In this document: positions 1 to 8,173 of the stretch, one piece after another
Position numbering within the stretch: position 1 is the stretch's first letter
Layout of the letters: each line of letters starts with the position of its first letter
Source of the DNA: JBCDBH01 sp039184055
GTDB lineage: Bacteria > Acidobacteriota > Thermoanaerobaculia > Multivoradales > J023
Direction of reading: 5' to 3'
Assembly (NCBI GenBank): GCA_039184055.1
Contig: JBCDBH010000084.1
Span: forward strand, 1 to 18,247
Length of the DNA: 18,247 nt
Notes under the pieces: generated by a model
Database searches by the model: none
Told to the model about the DNA's origin: nothing
What the model saw: the letters and a program-made list of their open reading frames with translations, nothing else
Made by a program: the position numbers and the translations under genes

Positions 1-2
1 CG

Positions 3-902
3 CGCGCCAGTGGTGATCGCGCGCTCACCGCCGGGATCCTCGCCAACCTTGCCGGTGATCACGCGGCACATGGACATCTCGATCGCGCCCAATCGCTGAT
101 CGAAGAAGCGGTCGAGCTGTCTCGAACCGTCGGAAGTCGTTATGTCTTCTCGATGATCCTGTTCAAGGCCGGTCAGATCGCCTATTCGGTCGGTGATCTC
201 GACATTGCCTTGGGACGTTTCGAAGAGTCACAGAAGATCGGTGCCACCACCGGCAATCAACGGGTCGAGAACATCGCCCGCGATATGAAGGGCTTTGTGG
301 TCTTGCACACGGGCCGGATCGAAGAGGCTCAGCGCTTGCTCGAGGAATCGGTTCGTCAATGGGAGGAGTGGGACCCCGAGATCTCGGCGAATCTGGCGCG
401 TAGCTGGCTCGCCGAGCTCGCTCTGCGCAGGGGTGATCTCGATGAAGCCGAACGGCTTCTTCGTCTGCTCGTGGCGTTCAACGTCCATGACGCCTATCTC
501 CTCGGCCAATCACGTCTTGCACTTGCCGAGGTTCTGCTCGAGAAAGGCGATTTGGGCGGCGCGCAGAGTGTTCTCGATCGAACCGATGGCCACGAACCGA
601 GCGTGTACCAGAACGAAGCCAGGTTGATCAGGGGACGCGCCCGGCTCGCAGCCAAGCGTGGCAACCGAGACGAGGCCTTGGCTCTCACACGGTCGATGCT
701 CGCCACGACGGCGACGACTGTCGCTGGCCGGCTACACGAAAGACTGGCGTACGGTCTCGTCTTGCTGGATTTAGGCGATTATGCGGATGCCGAACGAGAG
801 CTCAGTCAGCTTGCCGACGAGGCCAGTGGGTTGGGTTTCGTCTATTTCGAGATGACGGCGCGCGAGCTGGCGATGAAGGCGAAGCAAGAGGCGGTTCTCT
901 GA
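3..902 (+). CDS. TPR-repeat protein, C-terminal part (5' end outside window)
   Basis: The frame is open from the first bases, so this is the last 299 residues of a longer protein. It consists of helix-turn-helix pairs of the tetratricopeptide type: repeated patterns such as GDLDIALGRFEES, GRIEEAQRLLEES, GDLDEAERLLRLL, GDLGGAQSVLDR and GDYADAERELSQL recur about every 35-45 residues. Such arrays bind partner proteins. No catalytic domain, signal peptide or membrane segment is visible in the part present. In related bacteria arrays like this often end serine/threonine kinases or winged-helix regulators (family knowledge), but the N-terminal domain that would decide lies outside the window. An ATG at 153 is internal and need not be the start. 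The gene ends just before a pair of hairpins and is not part of the next operon. Confidence 0.8.
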   Translation, partial: RASGDRALTAGILANLAGDHAAHGHLDRAQSLIEEAVELSRTVGSRYVFSMILFKAGQIAYSVGDLDIALGRFEESQKIGATTGNQRVENIARDMKGFVVLHTGRIEEAQRLLEESVRQWEEWDPEISANLARSWLAELALRRGDLDEAERLLRLLVAFNVHDAYLLGQSRLALAEVLLEKGDLGGAQSVLDRTDGHEPSVYQNEARLIRGRARLAAKRGNRDEALALTRSMLATTATTVAGRLHERLAYGLVLLDLGDYADAERELSQLADEASGLGFVYFEMTARELAMKAKQEAVL

Positions 903-964
903 GTCGCTACGCTCCTTCGGAGCGTTACGCGACCAACGAAAACAGCCTACGGCTGTTTTCGTTG
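903..964 (+). terminator. Two tandem hairpins after the TPR gene
   Basis: Directly after the stop codon, GTCGC (903-907) plus CGCTCC (910-915) can pair with GGAGCG (919-924) plus GCGAC (929-933), leaving a small internal loop. Immediately next is a perfect 14-bp stem, CAACGAAAACAGCC (934-947), loop TAC, and its complement (951-964). The second stem has TTTTCGTTG on its 3' side, so it can terminate transcription, although a clean T-run after the stem is missing. The second arm reaches the first GTAC half-site of the downstream enhancer array. Confidence 0.55.
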
Positions 965-1004
965 TACATGTACGGATCCGTACACCCCCGTACGGAGGCG
1001 TACA
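964..1004 (+). promoter_or_regulatory. Phased GTAC array, likely enhancer for an NtrC-family activator
   Basis: GTAC occurs at 964, 970, 980, 990 and 1000; the last four are exactly 10 bp apart. They form two GTAC-N6-GTAC units: a perfect 16-bp palindrome TGTACGGATCCGTACA (969-984) and an imperfect one, CGTACGGAGGCGTACA (989-1004), whose centres are 20 bp (two helical turns) apart. This lies about 70 to 110 bp upstream of the predicted sigma-54 start site, the usual place for NtrC-type enhancers. The probable ligand is the response regulator at 5439-6857 encoded in the same operon (inference). Confidence 0.65.
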
Positions 1005-1047
1005 GGCCTTTTTCGCGCTCTGTTCAAGATCTATCGTCGTTTGCGGC

Positions 1048-1063
1048 TGGCACCTTCCTTGCT
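1048..1063 (+). promoter_or_regulatory. Sigma-54 promoter of the exporter operon
   Basis: TGGCAC-N5-TTGCT matches the sigma-54 consensus with the required GG-N10-GC spacing (GG at 1049-1050, GC at 1061-1062). With the C of GC as -12, transcription would start near 1074, only about 6 bases before the ATG at 1080, so the first mRNA codon would be almost leaderless. The operon encodes a sigma-54 activator, which supports the call. A second copy of the same signature lies at 18026-18041 on the other strand. Confidence 0.8.
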
Positions 1064-1079
1064 CTAACCATCCTTCGTG

Positions 1080-2330
1080 ATGGATCGAGAGCTTACTTCC
1101 ACTGAACGTTCCCAGCACCAGTTGCGCCGTTGGTGGCGCCCGATCGTGATCGTGGTGATCGCGACGGTGGTGTTGATTTGGCTGGCGAGCTGGCTGCGTC
1201 CGAGCGTCGCGCTGTCACAGGTGCGAGTCGCCGAGGTGACGCGTGGTGACCTGGAGGCGGTCGTGTCGGCCACCGGCACGGCACAACCCGCGGCGGAGCG
1301 GGTGGTGACGAGCCCGGTGGCCGCACGGGTCTTGACCGTGCTGCGCGAGCCTGGTGGTCAGGTGACCGCGGGTGACCCGATTCTCGAGCTCGATGTCTCG
1401 GCGACCCAGCTGAGCCTCGATCAGGTGAACGGTCGGGTGGAGCAGAAGCAAGCCGAACGGCGTGAGCGCCGATTGGCGCTCGACCGTGAGGTGACCGATC
1501 TCCGGAGCGAGCGTCGGATCAAGGAGCTCGAGCTCGAGGAAGCGCGGTTTCAACTGGAGCAAGAGAACCGGCTCTTCAACGAAGGCCTGTTGGCCATCAG
1601 CGGTCTGCGGGCCACGCAAACCCGCGTGAAGCGGCTGGAAATCGAGCTCGAAACGCTCGGGACTCGTGTCGATCAAAGCGAACAGGCCGCGGTGGCCCAG
1701 CTCGAAGGCTTGGACGCCGAGCTCGAAAGTCTGGGCCAGGAACGCGCCCAATTCGAACGCTTGCTGACCCGTGCGACCACCCGCGCCGAGCATGATGGCG
1801 TGCTGACCTGGGTGCTCGACGAGGTCGGGGCAACGGTCGATCAAGGGGAAGTCCTGGCGCGTTTGGCGGATCTCGACTCGTTTCGGGTCGAGGCCTCGGC
1901 CTCGGCGGTGCACGCCGAGCGGGTCGCCACCGGCTTACCGGTGCGGCTCCGGCTCGGGGACGAGCCGTTGACGGGAAGGGTGAGCCAGGTCTATCCCGAG
2001 GTCGAGGAGGGGACGCTGCGCTTCGGTGTCGCGCTCGACCGACCCGATCACCCAGGGCTGCGCGCCAACCTCCGTATCGAGGTGCTGGTGGTGACCGCGC
2101 GGCGTGACGAGGTCTCGATCCTCGCCAAGGGTCCGTTCGCCAACGGTCCGGGGGAACACGAGGTGTTCGTGATCGCCGCGGACGGCAAACGGGCGACGCG
2201 ACGCCGGGTGACCCTGGGGCTCTCGGGTGAGCGGCATTGGGAAGTGGTCGACGGTCTCGAGGCAGGTGAACGCGTGATCGTCTCGGACACGAGTCGATTT
2301 CGACAGGTGGAAGAGCTGCGAATTAGGTGA
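1080..2330 (+). CDS. HlyD/MacA-family periplasmic adaptor (membrane fusion protein)
   Basis: This 416-aa protein would bridge an inner-membrane ABC exporter to an outer-membrane channel. In order: a basic N-terminus, one membrane anchor (about residues 21-39, IVIVVIATVVLIWLASWL), a first half-lipoyl segment (VSATGTAQPAAERVVTSPVAARV), a long charged alpha-helical hairpin of about 120 residues rich in Glu, Arg, Leu and Gln, the second half-lipoyl segment (RAEHDGVLTWVLDEVGATVDQG), then beta-barrel and membrane-proximal domains. That order is typical of MacA-like adaptors. The ATG at 1080 is chosen; GTG at 1077 is directly before it. Neither has a Shine-Dalgarno sequence, consistent with the predicted start site near 1074. 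The stop overlaps a GTG at 2327, and AAGGAGG for the next gene follows at 2334-2340. It is the first gene of the exporter operon. The substrate cannot be read from the sequence. Confidence 0.88.
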   Translation: MDRELTSTERSQHQLRRWWRPIVIVVIATVVLIWLASWLRPSVALSQVRVAEVTRGDLEAVVSATGTAQPAAERVVTSPVAARVLTVLREPGGQVTAGDPILELDVSATQLSLDQVNGRVEQKQAERRERRLALDREVTDLRSERRIKELELEEARFQLEQENRLFNEGLLAISGLRATQTRVKRLEIELETLGTRVDQSEQAAVAQLEGLDAELESLGQERAQFERLLTRATTRAEHDGVLTWVLDEVGATVDQGEVLARLADLDSFRVEASASAVHAERVATGLPVRLRLGDEPLTGRVSQVYPEVEEGTLRFGVALDRPDHPGLRANLRIEVLVVTARRDEVSILAKGPFANGPGEHEVFVIAADGKRATRRRVTLGLSGERHWEVVDGLEAGERVIVSDTSRFRQVEELRIR

Positions 2331-2344
2331 ACGAAGGAGGCGTG

Positions 2345-3007
2345 ATGATTCGTCTGGAGCATGTGAGCAAGGTCTACCGAACCGACCGTATCGAGACACA
2401 GGCGCTCGACGCGGTGAACCTGACCATCGCCGACGGCGAGATGGTGTCGGTGATGGGTCCGTCGGGCTGTGGCAAGAGCACGTTGTTGTCGATCATGGGT
2501 TTGCTCGACGAACCGAGCGACGGGCGGGTGACGCTCGACGGGCGGACCATCGAGCGCTACGACGATCGCCAGCTGGCCCAGCTCCGCAATCGAACCCTGG
2601 GCTTTGTCTTTCAGAGCTTTCATTTGATTCCCGACCTGTCGGTTCTCGACAATGTCGAGATCCCGTTGCTCTATCGCCGTATGCCGGCCCGTGAACGACG
2701 GCAAGCGGCGACGGCGGCGCTCGAGCGGGGGGGATTGGCGTCGCGTCTGCACCATTTCCCGGCGCAGCTATCCGGTGGTCAGCAGCAACGCGTGGCCATC
2801 GCGCGCGCTATCGTCGGCGAACCGAAAGTCCTGCTCGCCGACGAGCCGACGGGCAACCTCGACAGCCATATGGGCGACGAGGTGATGTCGATTCTCGAAG
2901 CGCTCAACGCCGACGGAACGACCGTGGTGATGGTGACCCACGACCCACGCATGGCCGAACGGACCGAGCGGACGCTGCGTTTGTTCGATGGTCGCCAGGT
3001 GCATTGA
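2345..3007 (+). CDS. ABC transporter ATP-binding protein, MacB/LolD type
   Basis: This 220-aa ATPase would power the two permeases encoded next to it. All motifs are intact: Walker A GPSGCGKST (38-46), Q-loop FVFQSFHL, signature LSGGQQQRVAIARAI, Walker B VLLADEPTGNLD and H-loop VTHD. Length and sequence fit the MacB/LolD/FtsE subfamily, which uses mechanotransmission rather than classical transport. ATG 2345 is preferred because AAGGAGG lies at 2334-2340; the upstream GTG at 2327 would add six residues but has no ribosome site. The stop TGA (3005-3007) shares one base with the ATG of the next gene, so translation is probably coupled. Here the ATPase is a separate protein, unlike Escherichia coli MacB where it is fused to the permease. 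Confidence 0.95.
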   Translation: MIRLEHVSKVYRTDRIETQALDAVNLTIADGEMVSVMGPSGCGKSTLLSIMGLLDEPSDGRVTLDGRTIERYDDRQLAQLRNRTLGFVFQSFHLIPDLSVLDNVEIPLLYRRMPARERRQAATAALERGGLASRLHHFPAQLSGGQQQRVAIARAIVGEPKVLLADEPTGNLDSHMGDEVMSILEALNADGTTVVMVTHDPRMAERTERTLRLFDGRQVH

Positions 3008-4251
3008 TGCTGCGTTCGTATGTGATCCTCGCTTGGCGCATTCTCGGCCGACGACCGTTCTTCACCTTCGTCAGCTTGTTCGGGATCTCGCTGACGCTGG
3101 TCGTGTTGATGCTGGCCACCGCTTTTCTCGATCATGCGTTCGGGGCGCGAGCTCCGGAAGTCAACACCGATCGAATGCTGGGGGTCTTCCAGATCGAGCT
3201 CATCGGTGAGCAATCCCAATACCGCGGCGAGGCTGGCTACAGCGTTCTCGCCCCCCTACGCGATATCGATCTCGCCGAAGAGGTGAGCGTCGGCACCGTA
3301 CCCCGAGCGGCGGTGACGTTTGTCGACGGCCAGAAGGTCTCGTTGGCCATGCGCTGGGTCGATGGCGAGTTCTTCCGCGTCTTTCAATACGAATTTCTCG
3401 AAGGCGGTCCGTTTACCGATCAAGACGATGCCGAGGCTCGGCCGGTGGCGGTGATCAATCACGAGACGCGCCGACGAGTCTTCGGCGACGAGGAAGCGAT
3501 CGATGGATCGATCGAGATCGATGGCCGGACGTTTCGTGTCGTCGGTGTGGTGGAGAACGTGCCGGCGTTTCGTCCCGCTTCGTTCGCCGACGTGTGGGTG
3601 CCGATCTCGACCTCCAAGACCGATGCCTACCTCGAGGGTCTCTACGGCTCGTTTCAAGGTTTCTTCGTCGCACCGAATCGAGACCGGATGCCGGCCTTGC
3701 GTGAAGAGATTCTGACGCGACTCGCCGAGGTCGACGTCTCCACGGAGGAGGATTACGACCGTCTCCATGCCAATGTCGAGACCACCTTCGACGCTCTGGC
3801 GCGCGAGCTGCTCTCGGTACCGAGCGAAGGGGGGTCGTCACCCGGCATGGCGATGCGCTGGCTGATTCTGGGATTGGCGCTCCTATTCATGGCCCTGCCG
3901 AGTCTCAACCTGATCAATCTCAACATGAGTCGCATTCTCGAACGAGCCTCGGAGATCGGCGTGCGGAAGAGCTTTGGGGCATCGTCCCGGACGCTGGTGA
4001 CTCAATTCGTGATCGAAAACATCTTGCTCACCCTGATCGGAGGCGTCGTCGGTCTGGTGCTCGCCACCTTGGCGCTGCATCTCGTCTCGGGAACGGCTCT
4101 GGTGTCCTACGCCGAGCTCGGGCTCAATCCGACGATCTTCACCTGGGGCATCCTCATCACCCTCGCCTTCGGGTTGTTGTCGGGTGCCTACCCGGCCTGG
4201 CGTATGTCCCGTCTTCATCCACGGCAGGCCTTAGCGGAGAGTGGCTCATGA
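3007..4251 (+). CDS. FtsX/MacB-like ABC permease, first subunit
   Basis: This 414-aa inner-membrane permease has the MacB plan: one N-terminal membrane helix (about residues 19-42), a large periplasmic core of about 230 residues (MacB_PCD type), and three C-terminal helices. The cytosolic loop after the second helix carries the conserved EIGVRKSFGAS motif that couples to the ATPase, and the protein ends in AYPAWRMSRLHPRQAL, a common ending in the family. ATG 3007 overlaps the ATPase stop by one base (TGATG). The stop overlaps the next start as ATGA. It likely forms a heterodimer with the second permease, since two different copies are encoded side by side (inference). Confidence 0.92.
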   Translation: MLRSYVILAWRILGRRPFFTFVSLFGISLTLVVLMLATAFLDHAFGARAPEVNTDRMLGVFQIELIGEQSQYRGEAGYSVLAPLRDIDLAEEVSVGTVPRAAVTFVDGQKVSLAMRWVDGEFFRVFQYEFLEGGPFTDQDDAEARPVAVINHETRRRVFGDEEAIDGSIEIDGRTFRVVGVVENVPAFRPASFADVWVPISTSKTDAYLEGLYGSFQGFFVAPNRDRMPALREEILTRLAEVDVSTEEDYDRLHANVETTFDALARELLSVPSEGGSSPGMAMRWLILGLALLFMALPSLNLINLNMSRILERASEIGVRKSFGASSRTLVTQFVIENILLTLIGGVVGLVLATLALHLVSGTALVSYAELGLNPTIFTWGILITLAFGLLSGAYPAWRMSRLHPRQALAESGS

Positions 4252-5426
4252 TCGCCCATGCGTTGAAATTGGTGTGGAATCGCAAACGTCAAAATGCGCT
4301 GGTTTTGCTCGAGCTGGTCGGCGCGTTTTTGATCCTCTTCGCCCTCCTGGTCGCAGTGCTCGGGGCATGGCAGCGCTTCTCGGTGCCGATTGGTTTCGAC
4401 CCCGAAGACGTGTGGGTGCTCACCGCACGCTCGGGGCGCGCGCCGGCGCCCGGGGAGAATGGTGAACGCTTGCTCACCGCGCTGCGCGAGCATCCGGCGG
4501 TGCAAAGCGCCGGGATGATGCAGATGGGTTTGTATACGACCGCGGGGATGAACACCGGCTGGTACGACGACAATGGCGAGCTCCACCGCGCGGAAGTGGT
4601 GTCCGCCGGTCCGAACATCGATCATGTTCTGGGGCTCGACATCGTCGACGGACGCTGGTTCGAAGCCGAAGACCAACAGGCGGGAGAGTCACGAGTCGTG
4701 GTCGATCGCGCGTTCGCGGAAACGATCTTCGAAGCTGACAGTCCGGTGATCGGTGAACCGTTCCGACTCGGTGATCGCGACGAGAACTTCCGGGTCATCG
4801 GTTTGGTGGAGCACTACCGAAAAGGTGGCGAGCTGACCCAGAACCGGCCGGTCTTCTTTCGACCGATGTGGCCCGATGAAGACCTCCAGCGCGGATGGTT
4901 CAATCTCGCGGTGGCGGTGCAACCCGGCGCGCCTCCGGAGGTCGAAGAGGCGCTGGTGCGTCGCCTTCGTGCTGAATACCCGGATTGGAGCTTCGATATC
5001 AGTCGTGTCGAAGAACAGCGGACGCAACATCTCGAACAGGGTGCAACACCGTTGATCGCGGCTGGCGTGGTCGCACTCTTCCTTTTGTTCATGGTCGGTC
5101 TGGGTCTGACGGGGGTGCTGTGGCAGAACGTGTCGCGCCGCACCCGTGAGATCGGGTTGCGCCGCGCGCAAGGCGCCACCGCCGCCGCGGTGCGATGGCA
5201 GATCGTCGTCGAGCTCATGGTGCTCGCGGTGATCGGCGTACTGCTCGGTGGCGTCTTCGCGGCCCAGCTGCCGCTTCTCGGGCTGCTTTCGATGAGACTC
5301 GATGTCGGGCTGCAGGCGTTTCTCGCCGCCGCGGCGACCCTGCTCGGCCTCACGGTGCTGTGCGGTTTGTATCCGAGCTGGCTGGCATCGCGGGTGGCCC
5401 CGGCACAGGCGCTCCATCATCAATAA
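4248..5426 (+). CDS. FtsX/MacB-like ABC permease, second subunit
   Basis: This 392-aa paralogue of the preceding permease has the same topology: an N-terminal helix (LELVGAFLILFALLVAVLG), a periplasmic domain with Trp-rich stretches, and three C-terminal helices with the coupling motif REIGLRRAQGAT and the ending LYPSWLASRVAPAQAL. The start ATG overlaps the upstream stop by four bases (ATGA), so translation is coupled. The periplasmic domain is clearly different in sequence from that of its partner, which suggests a heterodimer handling one substrate between two unlike faces. The substrate is unknown. In this class it is commonly a peptide, lipid, antibiotic or lipoprotein (family knowledge). 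Confidence 0.9.
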   Translation: MIAHALKLVWNRKRQNALVLLELVGAFLILFALLVAVLGAWQRFSVPIGFDPEDVWVLTARSGRAPAPGENGERLLTALREHPAVQSAGMMQMGLYTTAGMNTGWYDDNGELHRAEVVSAGPNIDHVLGLDIVDGRWFEAEDQQAGESRVVVDRAFAETIFEADSPVIGEPFRLGDRDENFRVIGLVEHYRKGGELTQNRPVFFRPMWPDEDLQRGWFNLAVAVQPGAPPEVEEALVRRLRAEYPDWSFDISRVEEQRTQHLEQGATPLIAAGVVALFLLFMVGLGLTGVLWQNVSRRTREIGLRRAQGATAAAVRWQIVVELMVLAVIGVLLGGVFAAQLPLLGLLSMRLDVGLQAFLAAAATLLGLTVLCGLYPSWLASRVAPAQALHHQ

Positions 5427-5438
5427 GATACAGAAAGC

Positions 5439-6857
5439 ATGACCGCTCTCGCGAACATCCTGGTGGTCGACGACGACGACTCGATCACCGCGTCGGTGGC
5501 TTTGTTGCTCAAGCAACACGGATACCGTGCGCTACGCGCCGCGCAACCGAGCGCGGCGCTCGCCGTGCTCGACGAGACACCGATCGATCTCGTCCTTCTC
5601 GACATGAACTTTTCGCGTCAGACGAGCGGTGAAGAAGGACTCGCGCTGCTGCGTGACATCCGGGCGCGCGTGTCGGTGCCCATCGTGTTGATGACGGCCT
5701 GGGGCACGATCGACCTGGCGGTACGCGGGATGCGCGCCGGGGCGGTCGATTTCGTCACCAAGCCGTGGCAAAACGACCGTCTCCTCGCGACCATGGAGAC
5801 GGCCCTCGGGATCGAGCAAGCACGTCGTCAAGTCGGCGAGCGCTCGCGTCGCGAGCTGGACGAGCGTTTCGATTTCCGTGGGCTGATCGGCGAGGATCCA
5901 CGACTGCTCGAGCTTCTCGACCTGGTCGGTCGGGTGGCGAGCACCGATGCTTCGGTGTTGATCACCGGCGAAAGCGGTACGGGCAAGGAAGAGCTCGCCG
6001 AAGCGATCCATCGCAATAGCCGCCGTGCCGAAGGACCGTTCGTCAAGGTCAACCTGGGTGGGGTGTCGGCGAGTCTTTTCGAGAGTGAGATGTTCGGTCA
6101 CGTGAGGGGCGCATTCACCGACGCGCGCGCCGACCGCAAAGGACGGTTCGAAGTTGCTGACGGCGGCAGTATCTTTCTCGACGAGATCGGTGAGCTCGAG
6201 GCGACCTCACAGGTCAAGCTCTTGCGGGTGTTGCAGGATCACACCTACGAGGTGCTCGGGTCGAGTCAGAGTCGTCGGGTGGACGTGCGGGTCATCTCGG
6301 CCACCAATCGTCGACTCGAAGAGATGGTGGAGCAGGGGAGCTTTCGTGAGGACCTCTACTACCGTCTCAATCTGATCACCCTACAGCTTCCTCCGCTTCG
6401 CGACCGTCCCGGGGATATCCCTCTCCTGGCGCGGCATTTCCTCGACCGATGTGGCCAGCTCTACGGTCGCGATGGCCTCGAGCTCGAAACCTCGGCCATC
6501 GCGTGGCTGACGGCCCAGAGTTGGCCCGGCAATATCCGGCAGCTCAAACAGGCGATCGAGCGCGCGGTGTTGGTGAGCGGTGAAACGAGGCTCGGAGCCG
6601 AGGCGTTCTCGATCGGCGAGGGCGCGACACCCACCACGCACCGTGGCGACAGTCTGCCGTCCCCGGGTGGCATGACCCTCGATGAGATCGAGCGCGCGAT
6701 GATCGAGAAATGCCTGCGCGAATACGCGGGGAACATTTCTCAGACGGCCCGTGCGCTCGGCTTGTCACGGGCCGCTCTCTACCGGCGTTTCGCCCGTCAC
6801 GGTCTGGATCCGGCCCGCTTTCAATCCGACGACGATCCGACCGCTGCATCATCCTGA
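5439..6857 (+). CDS. Sigma-54-dependent response regulator, NtrC family
   Basis: This 472-aa activator has three domains. The receiver (1-125) carries the acidic cluster DDDD (11-14), phospho-acceptor Asp55 (LLDMNF) and Lys108. The AAA+ domain (about 145-385) carries Walker A GESGTGKEE (177-185), the sigma-54 contact loop GAFTDA (224-229, in place of GAFTGA), Walker B IFLDEIGE, and arginine-finger regions. A Fis-type helix-turn-helix (about 425-465) carries ISQTARALGLSRAALYRRF. It would remodel the closed sigma-54 polymerase complex. Its operon begins with a sigma-54 promoter and enhancer-like palindromes, so autoregulation is likely. The start is 12 bases after the permease stop, and its ribosome site is weak (CAGAAAGC). 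Its cognate kinase follows with a one-base overlap. Confidence 0.95.
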   Translation: MTALANILVVDDDDSITASVALLLKQHGYRALRAAQPSAALAVLDETPIDLVLLDMNFSRQTSGEEGLALLRDIRARVSVPIVLMTAWGTIDLAVRGMRAGAVDFVTKPWQNDRLLATMETALGIEQARRQVGERSRRELDERFDFRGLIGEDPRLLELLDLVGRVASTDASVLITGESGTGKEELAEAIHRNSRRAEGPFVKVNLGGVSASLFESEMFGHVRGAFTDARADRKGRFEVADGGSIFLDEIGELEATSQVKLLRVLQDHTYEVLGSSQSRRVDVRVISATNRRLEEMVEQGSFREDLYYRLNLITLQLPPLRDRPGDIPLLARHFLDRCGQLYGRDGLELETSAIAWLTAQSWPGNIRQLKQAIERAVLVSGETRLGAEAFSIGEGATPTTHRGDSLPSPGGMTLDEIERAMIEKCLREYAGNISQTARALGLSRAALYRRFARHGLDPARFQSDDDPTAASS

Positions 6858-8155
6858 TGCGACTCGAAACTCGACTCAGGCTCTATTTGGGGGTCGTTCA
6901 CCTGGCCTTGGCCACGGCGGTTTTCTTCGCCCTGCGCGAGCATCCTTGGTGGTTGCTCGGCTCCGAGGTGCTCTTTCTCGCCTCGTTGTTGATCGGCTGG
7001 CAGCTGATTCGGGGGCTGTTCGTCCCGCTCGAGCTGATCGAAACGGGTACCGAGCTCATCGACGAGCGAGATTTCACGACCACCTTTGTCCCGGTCGGTC
7101 AACCGGAAATGGATCGGTTGATCGGGGTGTACAACACGATGATCGTCGCGCTTCGCGAGGAACGACTGTTGAGCCTCGAGCGCGAGGCGTTGTTGAGCAA
7201 GCTCGTCGAGGCCGCGCCGTCGGGTGTTTTGGTGTGCGATCTCGATGGCCGGGTCGAGCGGGTCAATCCGATGGGAGAGAAGCTCATCGAAGGCATCGAG
7301 CCCGCCATGTCTCTTCTCGACCTTCCGAGGCCGTGGAACGAAGCTCTCCCGGCGCTCGAGCCGGGCAACTCGCGTCTCGTCACGCTCGACGACGGCCGAC
7401 GGATCCGATGCCGGGTCGCCGAGCTTCGTGATCGCGGCTTCTCACGGCGTTTTCTCATTCTCGAGGAGCTCACCGAAGAGCTACGCCAAAACGAAAAGGC
7501 GGCGTACGACAAGCTCGTCCGGATGATTTCGCACGAGGTCAACAACTCGGTGGGCGCCGTCGGCTCTCTGCTCGGCTCGCTCGGCCACTACACCGATCAG
7601 CTCGCCGACGACGATCGTGACGATTTCAAAGAAGCGCTCGACGTCGGTAGCGGGAGGCTCGAACGACTGCGGGCCTTTGTCGCCGCATTCGCCGACCTGG
7701 TGCGTTTGCCGGCGCCGGATCGTCGGCCGCTCGACCTCGATACCGTGGTCGACGAGCTCCTGACCCTTTACGGCCCGTTCCTCGACGAGCGTGAGATTCG
7801 CATCGAACGCCACGCCATGGGCGAGCCACCACCCATCTCGGCTGACCGTCGTCAGCTCGAGCAAGCCTTGCTCAACGTGCTCAAGAATGCCGCCGAGGCG
7901 ATCGACCACGGTGGTGTCATCACCGTCACCACCATGGTCGACGCGTCCGGCCGGGTGTGTTTATGGATCGACGATGATGGCGTCGGTCTCGATCCAGCGC
8001 TCACTCCACAGCTCTATGCACCGTTCATGACCAACAAACCCGGTGGCAATGGATTGGGTTTGACCCTGGTCAAAGAGGTGCTCGATCGTCATGACTTCAG
8101 CCACCGGCTCGAACCGCGTGAACCGAAAGGAAGTCGCTTTTCGATGACTTGTTGA
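6857..8155 (+). CDS. NtrY-like sensor histidine kinase
   Basis: This 432-aa kinase is the probable partner of the preceding regulator. It has two N-terminal membrane helices (about 8-26 and 32-52) with almost no periplasmic loop, a HAMP-like linker, a PAS-like domain (about 113-205), the phosphorylation box with His226 (RMISHEVNNSVGAVG), the N box QALLNVLKNAAEAI, G1 DDDGVGLD and G2 GGNGLGLTLV. The near absence of an external domain suggests it senses the membrane, the transporter itself or an internal signal. The start ATG overlaps the regulator stop (TGATG); the reading frame is open further upstream to 6710, but that segment lies within the regulator gene. It ends only 18 bases from the convergent P450 gene, with no clear terminator between them. 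Confidence 0.93.
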   Translation: MRLETRLRLYLGVVHLALATAVFFALREHPWWLLGSEVLFLASLLIGWQLIRGLFVPLELIETGTELIDERDFTTTFVPVGQPEMDRLIGVYNTMIVALREERLLSLEREALLSKLVEAAPSGVLVCDLDGRVERVNPMGEKLIEGIEPAMSLLDLPRPWNEALPALEPGNSRLVTLDDGRRIRCRVAELRDRGFSRRFLILEELTEELRQNEKAAYDKLVRMISHEVNNSVGAVGSLLGSLGHYTDQLADDDRDDFKEALDVGSGRLERLRAFVAAFADLVRLPAPDRRPLDLDTVVDELLTLYGPFLDEREIRIERHAMGEPPPISADRRQLEQALLNVLKNAAEAIDHGGVITVTTMVDASGRVCLWIDDDGVGLDPALTPQLYAPFMTNKPGGNGLGLTLVKEVLDRHDFSHRLEPREPKGSRFSMTC

Positions 8156-8173
8156 GCGGCTGGCGCTCGTCGC

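Noticed and set aside
6710..6856. 49-codon extension of the NtrY-like kinase
   Set aside because: It lies entirely within the regulator's helix-turn-helix coding region; ATG 6857 gives a one-base stop/start overlap and a proper membrane helix.
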